Made by a program: the position numbers and the translations under genes. DNA of 12,444 bases, taken from an uncultured Gemmatimonadota bacterium (GTDB lineage: Bacteria; Gemmatimonadota; Gemmatimonadetes; Gemmatimonadales; GWC2-71-9). The notes under the pieces are model-generated. The model saw only the letters and a program-made list of their open reading frames with translations. It was not told where the DNA came from and searched no databases. The DNA is taken from assembly GCA_946479805.1 (NCBI GenBank), contig CAMLHP010000054.1:1-12444 (forward strand), in the 5' to 3' direction. Shown piece by piece: positions 8,373 through 12,444 of this stretch; positions within the stretch are counted from its first letter, which is position 1, and the number at the start of each line of letters is the position of its first letter.

Positions 8373-9211
8373 GCGCGAAAGCTATCGGCCTTACGGGCCT
8401 GCTACAACTTGGGCTGCTGATGCCGCTCGCGGCGCAGCAGTCGGCGGACAGCTATGTGCCAACCGCCCCCACCGGGCGGGTGAGCGACTTCGCCAATGTC
8501 ATCGACGCCGCCGACGAGGCTCGCATGACCTCGCTGGTGGAGCGGCTGCTTTCCGCCACTGGCGCCGAGATCGCCGTGGTCACCCTCCCGACGGTGGGGG
8601 ACAACGAGGCCGCGGACGTGGCACTCAGGATCGGCCGTTCCTGGGGCGTGGGGCTGGCCGGCGAGGTGGGTGACAGCCTGCGCAACCGGGGCCTGGTGCT
8701 GCTGCTGGTGCCCCGGCAGGAGGGGAGGCCGGGCTCGGGCCAGATCCGGATCGAGGTTGGCGACGGGCTCGAGGGAGTGGTTACCGATGCCCTCGCCGGC
8801 ACCATCCAGCGGCGGGTCATGACCCCGCTCCTCGCCAGCGGTGATTACAGCGCCGGGATGCTGGCCGGGACCGAGGCTCTGGTGACCGAAATCGCCCGCG
8901 GATTCGGGGTCACCGACTCGGCCCTGGCCAATGCCCGCCCGGTTTCCCGCGAGCCTGGCGGGAATTCGGGCTGGGGCCAGTTGATGCCCCTGATCCTCTT
9001 TTTCATCATCTTCTTCATCCTGCCCAGGATCTTGAACCGGGGCCGCCGCGGGGGGAGGCGCCGTGGGCCCCGGATATATTGGGGCGGGCCCTGGACCGGC
9101 GGTGGGGGTGGCGGAGGCAGCTGGGGCGGCGGCTGGGGTGGTGGTGGCGGGTTTGGCGGTTTTGGCGGTGGCGGCGGGTTCAGCGGCGGTGGCGCGGGAG
9201 GGCGCTTCTGA
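8357..9211 (+). CDS. TPM-domain protein (YgcG / Psb32 / MOLO-1 type)
   Basis: This 284-residue protein has a signal peptide (to about A26), a TPM domain at residues 38-186 and a membrane span at 209-225. TPM features seen are VSDFANVIDAADEARM, the GAEIAVVTLP strand, NRGLVLLLVPR, RIEVGDGLEGVVTDALAG and MTPLLASGDYSAGMLAG. A basic stretch (226-239) and a 42-residue Gly-rich tail with Trp and Phe follow, as in bacterial YgcG-like proteins. The TPM domain would lie outside the inner membrane and the tail inside. Members often occur with LemA, as here. ATG 8357 has AGGA (8343-8346) upstream and overlaps or abuts the divergent lipoprotein start. Its stop overlaps the next gene (TGATG). The precise function is not settled for this family. 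Confidence 0.9.
   Translation: MRFGSRAKAIGLTGLLQLGLLMPLAAQQSADSYVPTAPTGRVSDFANVIDAADEARMTSLVERLLSATGAEIAVVTLPTVGDNEAADVALRIGRSWGVGLAGEVGDSLRNRGLVLLLVPRQEGRPGSGQIRIEVGDGLEGVVTDALAGTIQRRVMTPLLASGDYSAGMLAGTEALVTEIARGFGVTDSALANARPVSREPGGNSGWGQLMPLILFFIIFFILPRILNRGRRGGRRRGPRIYWGGPWTGGGGGGGSWGGGWGGGGGFGGFGGGGGFSGGGAGGRF
8379..8407 (-). promoter_or_regulatory. weak promoter candidate placing the transcript start at GTG 8372
   Basis: On the minus strand TTGTAG (8407-8402) and TAGCTT (8384-8379) are spaced by 17 bp. TAGCTT fits the relaxed -10 form TANNNT. Transcription would begin about 7 nt further, at or next to the GTG at 8372, and no ribosome site is visible there. This would make a leaderless mRNA. 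The boxes are weak, and the element lies in the 5' coding part of the divergent gene. Confidence 0.3.
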
Positions 9212-9936
9212 TGGATGCCAGGATTTCGGCGGCCGTCGAGCCGCTCCTGCGGGAGGCGGACCGGGTGCTGAAGGATGGCTACTCGGCCGTGCTCTATGGC
9301 TCAGCCGCCCGGGGGGACTACTACGAGCGCACCTCCGACATCAACCTGCTGCTCCTGCTGCCGGATGCCAGCCCTGCCACCCTGAGGGCCCTGGGGCCAG
9401 CGTTCAAGGCCTGGCGGGAGAGGGTGGCGGTACCCCCGCTGGTGATGACCCGGGACGAGTGGTCCCACGCTGCCGATGTGTTCCCGCTGGAGCTGACCGA
9501 CATACGGGCCGCCTACAGGATGCTGCGGGGGCCGGATCCGGTGGCAGGGCCGCCGGTGGACCGCGCCGGCTTGCGCCACGCGCTCGAGAGCGAGCTCCGC
9601 GGCAAGCTGCTCCGGCTCCGGCAGGGATTTGCCCTGCTGGACGGCGAGCCGAAGCTGCTGGGCGCCCTGGCCACCCACACCTTGCCCACCTTGCTGGTGC
9701 TGTATCGGGCCCTGCTCGAGCTGCACCGAAGGCAGGTGGTGCCGCCGTCGGATGCCGAGCGCGTGATACGCGAAGTGGCGCTGCTGGTAGTGGCGCCGCC
9801 CGAAGGTTCGCTCGCGGTCGTGCGGCACCGCTCCGAGCCCGAATGGGCCTGTGCGGCCGACCAGTTCGAGCAGTACCTGTCCATGGTGGAGCGGGCCGCG
9901 CACCACGTGGATCACTTTCAATCCGGAGATTCGTGA
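9211..9936 (+). CDS. nucleotidyltransferase-fold protein with altered metal motif
   Basis: This 241-residue cytoplasmic protein has the signature of the pol-beta-like minimal nucleotidyltransferase fold near its N-terminus: YGSAARGDYYERTSDINLLLL, in pieces G30-S31, eleven residues, then D43-I-N45. In active enzymes the second position is Asp or Glu (DxD); here it is Asn, so metal-dependent transfer may be lost or changed. The remainder is mostly helical (RAGLRHALESELRGKLLRLRQG and later helices), as in substrate-binding halves of such enzymes, but I recognise no specific substrate class. It has no signal peptide. It sits between TPM and lemA with a TGATG overlap before it and no gap after it, so the three are one translationally linked unit. 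Confidence 0.78.
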   Translation: MDARISAAVEPLLREADRVLKDGYSAVLYGSAARGDYYERTSDINLLLLLPDASPATLRALGPAFKAWRERVAVPPLVMTRDEWSHAADVFPLELTDIRAAYRMLRGPDPVAGPPVDRAGLRHALESELRGKLLRLRQGFALLDGEPKLLGALATHTLPTLLVLYRALLELHRRQVVPPSDAERVIREVALLVVAPPEGSLAVVRHRSEPEWACAADQFEQYLSMVERAAHHVDHFQSGDS

Positions 9937-10503
9937 ATGAAGCGGGTCAAGCCCCTGTACGCGTCGCTGCTACTCGTGGCGCTCGCCACCAGCGGCTGCG
10001 GGTACAACACCATGCAGACCATGGACGAACGGGTCAACAAGGCCCAGGGCGACATCCAGGCGCAGCTCCAGCGCCGCAGTGATCTGATTCCCAATCTGGT
10101 GGAAACGGTGAAGGGGATCACCCAGCAGGAAGACACGGTGTTCATTTCCATCGCCAATGCCCGTGCCCGCCTGTCGGGTGCGGTTCAGGCCGGCGATGTG
10201 GGCGAGATGTCCGCCGCCAACGGGCAGCTCTCGGCCGGCCTCGGGCGCCTGCTGGCCATCGCCGAGAATTATCCCGAGCTCCGTTCCAGCGAGAACTTCA
10301 TGACGTTGCAGACCCAGCTGGAAGGGACCGAGAACCGGATCAGCGTCGCCCGCCAGGACTACAACGACGCGGTCAACCAGTTCAACGGCTTCATTCGCCG
10401 CTTCCCCTACAACATCACCGCCAAGGTGTTCGGAATGGGAACGCCGAGGGAGTACTTTGAAGCCGAAGAGGGCGCGACGGCGGTGCCGGCGGTGGAGTTC
10501 TAG
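9937..10503 (+). CDS. lemA: LemA family protein, lipoprotein form
   Basis: This 188-residue protein has the LemA core: a helix with YNTMQTMDERVNKAQGDIQAQL, then QRRSDLIPNLVETVKG, which is the best-kept family block, and later ENFMTLQTQLEGTENRISVARQDYNDAVNQFN and FGMGTPREYFEAEEGA. The N-terminus has a lipoprotein signal (ALATSGC, C21) where many relatives have a plain membrane anchor. LemA is a widespread helical-bundle protein exposed outside the inner membrane, with unclear function. The ATG directly follows the previous stop (TGA ATG), with GGAG at 9925-9928 as ribosome site. The stop TAG is followed by an AGT-type tandem repeat. Confidence 0.95.
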   Translation: MKRVKPLYASLLLVALATSGCGYNTMQTMDERVNKAQGDIQAQLQRRSDLIPNLVETVKGITQQEDTVFISIANARARLSGAVQAGDVGEMSAANGQLSAGLGRLLAIAENYPELRSSENFMTLQTQLEGTENRISVARQDYNDAVNQFNGFIRRFPYNITAKVFGMGTPREYFEAEEGATAVPAVEF

Positions 10504-10505
10504 GA

Positions 10506-10549
10506 AGTATGTGAGTCTTGGGCAGTATGGGAGTGTTGGGCAGTGTGGC
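10506..10549 (+). repeat. AGT-type 8/10-bp repeat array after lemA
   Basis: Starting 3 bases after the lemA stop, five units each begin with AGT: AGTATGTG (10506), AGTCTTGGGC (10514), AGTATGGG (10524), AGTGTTGGGC (10532) and AGTGTGGC (10542). The 8- and 10-bp forms alternate, so the higher-order period is 18 bp. The same units occur on the other strand at 10631-10596. Confidence 0.85.
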
Positions 10550-10555
10550 ATACAG

Positions 10556-10592
10556 AAGAGCCTCCGGACGCGATGCGCACCGGAGGCTCTTT
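10556..10592. terminator. two-way terminator between lemA and the M23 peptidase gene
   Basis: AAGAGCCTCCGG (10556-10567) pairs perfectly with CCGGAGGCTCTT (10580-10591) across a 12-nt loop. Because the genes converge and the stem is symmetric with AA/TT ends, it can act on both strands. The T tract on the plus strand is only TTT, and on the minus strand TCTTCT. It sits at the centre of the mirrored AGT repeats. Confidence 0.8.
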
Positions 10593-10595
10593 CAC

Positions 10596-10631
10596 GCCCG
10601 ATACTGCCCAGGACTTCCACACTTCCACACT
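10596..10631 (-). repeat. AGT-type 8/10-bp repeat array after the M23 peptidase gene
   Basis: Read on the minus strand from a few bases after the peptidase stop, the units are AGTGTGGA (10631-10624), AGTGTGGA (10623-10616), AGTCCTGGGC (10615-10606) and AGTATCGGGC (10605-10596). They match the plus-strand array at 10506-10549 in unit form and direction relative to the gene. Together the arrays form an inverted repeat; the best paired part is 10515-10535 with 10594-10614. Confidence 0.85.
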
Positions 10632-10637
10632 GGCTCG

Positions 10638-11561
10638 TTAGTCCGTCACTACCTCAGGCAAGACGTACCGCAAGGGGTCCACCGGCCGCCCGTTGACATG
10701 CACCTCGTAGTGGAGGTGCGGGCCGGTGGCGAGGCCGGTGGAGCCTACCAGTGCTATCTGCTCCCCACGCTCGACTTTCTCGCCCCGGCGCACCAGCAGC
10801 TTTGACGCGTGGGCGAACTTGGTCTCGATGCCGTAGCCGTGGTCTATCGTCACGGCGTTGCCGTACCCGGCTTCCCAGCCGGCCTTGACCACCGTGCCAG
10901 CCGCGGGTGACTCGATGGGCGTGCCCACCGGAGCGGTGACATCGATTCCCTCGTGCGGCCGGGCCACGCCCAGAACGGGATGGTAGCGTGCGCGGGAGAA
11001 GTTGCTGGTGAGCCAGCCCTGGGTGGGCATGAAGGACGGCATCGCCGCCAGCCGCTCGCGGTGGTTCTCCAGGCTGTCGGCCGCCTCGGTGAACGAAACT
11101 GCCAGCAGGTTGGCGCGGCGCAGCATGGCATTGATGTCCACCCGGATCTCGTCAGCCCGACGTGATAGCTCGCTCCCGCTCGCGTCCTCGCTGGCCTGGC
11201 CGGCGGGACCGCCGATGCCGGCTTCACGAACTTCGTCTGGAATAGGGTCGAGATTGGCGAGGAGGCGGATCTGCTGGTCGCGGGTGGCGAGGGCTCCGAG
11301 GGTGTCGCTGAGATGGTGCAACCTGCCGTGGAGCTCTCCCAGCTGGGCCGCCAGCTGCTCGTTCTCGGCCACAAGCCGCTCGCTGCGATCCAGGTCGATC
11401 GACTGGGACAGGCTCGCGTACCCGAAAAGCAGGGCGGTGCCGACCAGGACGGTCGCCACGGACGCCACAATCTTGAGCAGGGAGTAGGAGACCTCGATGA
11501 TTTTCGAGGGCTCGGAATCGTGCGGGACCAGCACGACTGTCCAGCGGCGCTTTCTTGCCAT
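10638..11561 (-). CDS. M23 family (LytM-type) metallopeptidase, membrane anchored
   Basis: This 307-residue protein has a short basic cytoplasmic start, one membrane span (about residues 31-49), coiled-coil segments (about 58-95 and 132-172) and a C-terminal M23 domain (about 182-302). All zinc and catalytic residues are present: H203 and D207 in PHEGID, H251 in FAHAS, and H282-L-H284 in GPHLHYEV. It should therefore be an active peptidoglycan endopeptidase in the periplasm, in the manner of MepM-like enzymes with coiled coil plus M23. ATG 11561 is chosen because it gives MARKRRWTVVLVP; an in-frame TTG at 11567 would add two residues. metG lies upstream on the same strand, separated by a 205-bp gap with promoter-like boxes and a leader hairpin. 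Confidence 0.93.
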   Translation of the reverse strand: MARKRRWTVVLVPHDSEPSKIIEVSYSLLKIVASVATVLVGTALLFGYASLSQSIDLDRSERLVAENEQLAAQLGELHGRLHHLSDTLGALATRDQQIRLLANLDPIPDEVREAGIGGPAGQASEDASGSELSRRADEIRVDINAMLRRANLLAVSFTEAADSLENHRERLAAMPSFMPTQGWLTSNFSRARYHPVLGVARPHEGIDVTAPVGTPIESPAAGTVVKAGWEAGYGNAVTIDHGYGIETKFAHASKLLVRRGEKVERGEQIALVGSTGLATGPHLHYEVHVNGRPVDPLRYVLPEVVTD

Positions 11562-11572
11562 CCACAACTCGC

Positions 11573-11620
11573 TTCTCTGGGGCGATTACCTCATCCTGCC
11601 TGCCCAACCTCCCCAGAGAA
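11573..11620 (-). promoter_or_regulatory. hairpin in the leader of the M23 peptidase gene
   Basis: On the minus strand TTCTCTGGGG (11620-11611) and CCCCAGAGAA (11582-11573) form a perfect 10-bp stem around a 28-nt loop. The stem ends 11 nt before the ATG. The loop holds an AGGATGAGGT stretch with a two-codon frame ATG-AGG-TAA (11594-11586). The weak ribosome-site sequence GAGAAG overlaps the 3' arm of the stem, so folding could limit initiation. It has no T tract and does not look like a terminator. Confidence 0.55.
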
Positions 11621-11649
11621 AACCGGGACGGCGGGATTTTCCGGCAGGG

Positions 11650-11678
11650 AAGATGGCTTCCGGTACCGGGTATGTCAA
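11650..11678 (-). promoter_or_regulatory. possible promoter of the M23 peptidase gene
   Basis: On the minus strand a perfect TTGACA (11678-11673) is followed after 17 bp by CATCTT (11655-11650), a poor -10 box with 3 of 6 matches. Two further TTGACT hexamers lie at 11698-11693 and 11729-11724. Transcription from the first would give a leader of about 80 nt that includes the hairpin at 11573-11620. The rest of 11679-11766 holds no gene and no clear terminator for metG. Confidence 0.35.
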
Positions 11679-11766
11679 GAAGCAGGCCCTCAAGTCAAGT
11701 GCTTGGAGAACAACGTCTTACAAAGTCAATATGCAGGGCCTTGCAGGAAATTGGTGTGGCGAATCG

Positions 11767-12444
11767 CTAGGACACGGTCTCAGGCTTGGGGAAGAGAATT
11801 GGGGGAACCGACGTGCGGGAGCCGGCAACAGGCGGTTTCGACAGCGTATCCCATGCTGCCTCGGACGCGTTGCCCTGGGCACCTGTCGCCTCAAAAAGGC
11901 GTTGCGCCGTCCGCGGCAGGAATGGACTCGTCAGGATCGCCAGCCGATAGAGGCAGCGAGCCAGCGCTCCCAGCACATCGTCCAGTTCTGCATCACGCCC
12001 CGCCTTGGCCAGTGACCACGGTGCCCCCTGCTGCACAAACAGGTTTGCCGCCGTCACCAGTTCCCACGCGGCGTCCGCACCGGCCCTCAGGTCCAGTCGG
12101 TCCATCGCAGCGGAATAGCGCTCGATCGCTTCCAGCCCCTGCGCGTCGAGATGGGTGGGGCCGCCTTCCGGTACCACGCCATCCCGGTACTTGGCCAGCA
12201 TGGCCAGGGATCGGGCGGCGAGGTTGCCGAGGCCGTCCGCTAGTTCGGCGGTGTAGCGCTCCTCGTAGCGTTCCCAGCTGAAGTTGCCGTCGCTGTCCCA
12301 CGGCACTTCACGCAGCAGGAAATACCGGAACGCATCGGCGCCGAACCGGTCAATGGCCTCCTTCAAGTCGAGCTTGGCGCCCGCGCTCTTGGAGAACCGC
12401 TCGCCCCGGAACTGGACGAAGCCGTGGGCCCACACCCGCTCGGG
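11767..12444 (-). CDS. metG: methionyl-tRNA synthetase, C-terminal part (cut by window edge)
   Basis: The visible 225 residues are the C-terminal part of a class I methionyl-tRNA synthetase, which charges tRNA-Met. The frame is open through the window end, so the N-terminal part with the HIGH motif lies outside. The piece begins with VWAHGFVQFRGERFSKSAG, where FSKS with the preceding R is the KMSKS-loop equivalent with Phe at the second position. DRFGADAFRYFLLREVPWDSDGNFS and the anticodon-binding helical domain (ELADGLGNLAARSLAMLAKY, then AANLFVQQGAPWSLAK and PFLPRTAQRLFEATG) follow. It ends soon after this domain, with no EMAP/Arc1p-like tRNA-binding extension. It lies upstream of the M23 gene on the same strand. 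Confidence 0.95.
   Translation of the reverse strand, partial: PERVWAHGFVQFRGERFSKSAGAKLDLKEAIDRFGADAFRYFLLREVPWDSDGNFSWERYEERYTAELADGLGNLAARSLAMLAKYRDGVVPEGGPTHLDAQGLEAIERYSAAMDRLDLRAGADAAWELVTAANLFVQQGAPWSLAKAGRDAELDDVLGALARCLYRLAILTSPFLPRTAQRLFEATGAQGNASEAAWDTLSKPPVAGSRTSVPPILFPKPETVS

Noticed and set aside
9063..10082. Plus-strand open frame of 339 codons across the nucleotidyltransferase gene
   Set aside because: It is an alternative frame of the Gly-rich tail and the GC-rich gene after it, gives Gly/Ala/Arg-rich sequence with no motif, and conflicts with the clear motif-bearing frame.
11679..11766. Terminator or small RNA after metG
   Set aside because: AGGCCCT/AGGGCCT and TGCA-type pairs can be drawn, but stems are 7 bp or less with long loops or mismatches and there is no T tract.

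Overview
The window is a high-GC bacterial chromosome segment made of ordinary housekeeping and cell-envelope genes. I see no phage, insertion sequence, CRISPR array, tRNA or rRNA. Signal peptides, lipoboxes, outer-membrane barrel-like proteins, an F1 ATP synthase cluster with a very short epsilon subunit, and many 1-nt stop/start overlaps fit a Gram-negative bacterium. Gemmatimonadota is my best guess, from general resemblance only; no taxonomic marker was searched.

Layout. Bases 1-224 hold the possible 3' end of an upstream gene, an 8-bp tandem repeat array (45-119) and a likely promoter with a perfect CRP-type palindrome TGTGA-N6-TCACA (160-175). Then comes a plus-strand F1 cluster: atpA (225-1802), atpG (1802-2677), atpD (2732-4150) and atpC (4150-4410). 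A beta-barrel-like secreted protein (4403-4999) overlaps atpC, and a strong hairpin (5020-5047) closes the unit. A second plus-strand unit has its own promoter candidate: another barrel-like protein (5148-5819), a small Bor-like lipoprotein (5816-6187) and a CPBP-family membrane protease homologue (6192-6950). Convergent to it on the minus strand are an unrecognised lipoprotein (8372-7680) and a DsbA-like thiol oxidoreductase (7680-7000).

Divergent from that pair, with start codons that overlap or nearly touch, is a compact plus-strand operon: a TPM-domain protein (8357-9211), a nucleotidyltransferase-fold protein with an altered metal motif (9211-9936) and LemA (9937-10503). Convergent to lemA are an M23 (LytM-type) peptidase (11561-10638) and, upstream of it, the 3' part of methionyl-tRNA synthetase metG (12444-11767, cut by the window edge).

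The most unusual structure is outside the genes. Six of the eight 3' ends that are not overlapped by a following gene run into short tandem repeats of 7-10 bp that begin at, just after or around the stop codon. The unit differs at each place: GACGGACA, TAGGGCGG, GTGANNN and AGTNNNGG(GC). At both convergent gene pairs the arrays lie on both strands, so they form long imperfect inverted repeats, one of which frames a perfect 12-bp terminator-like stem. The other points to check are the TPM-nucleotidyltransferase-LemA operon, the CRP-type site before atpA, the truncated epsilon subunit and the barrel protein fused to the ATP synthase transcript.
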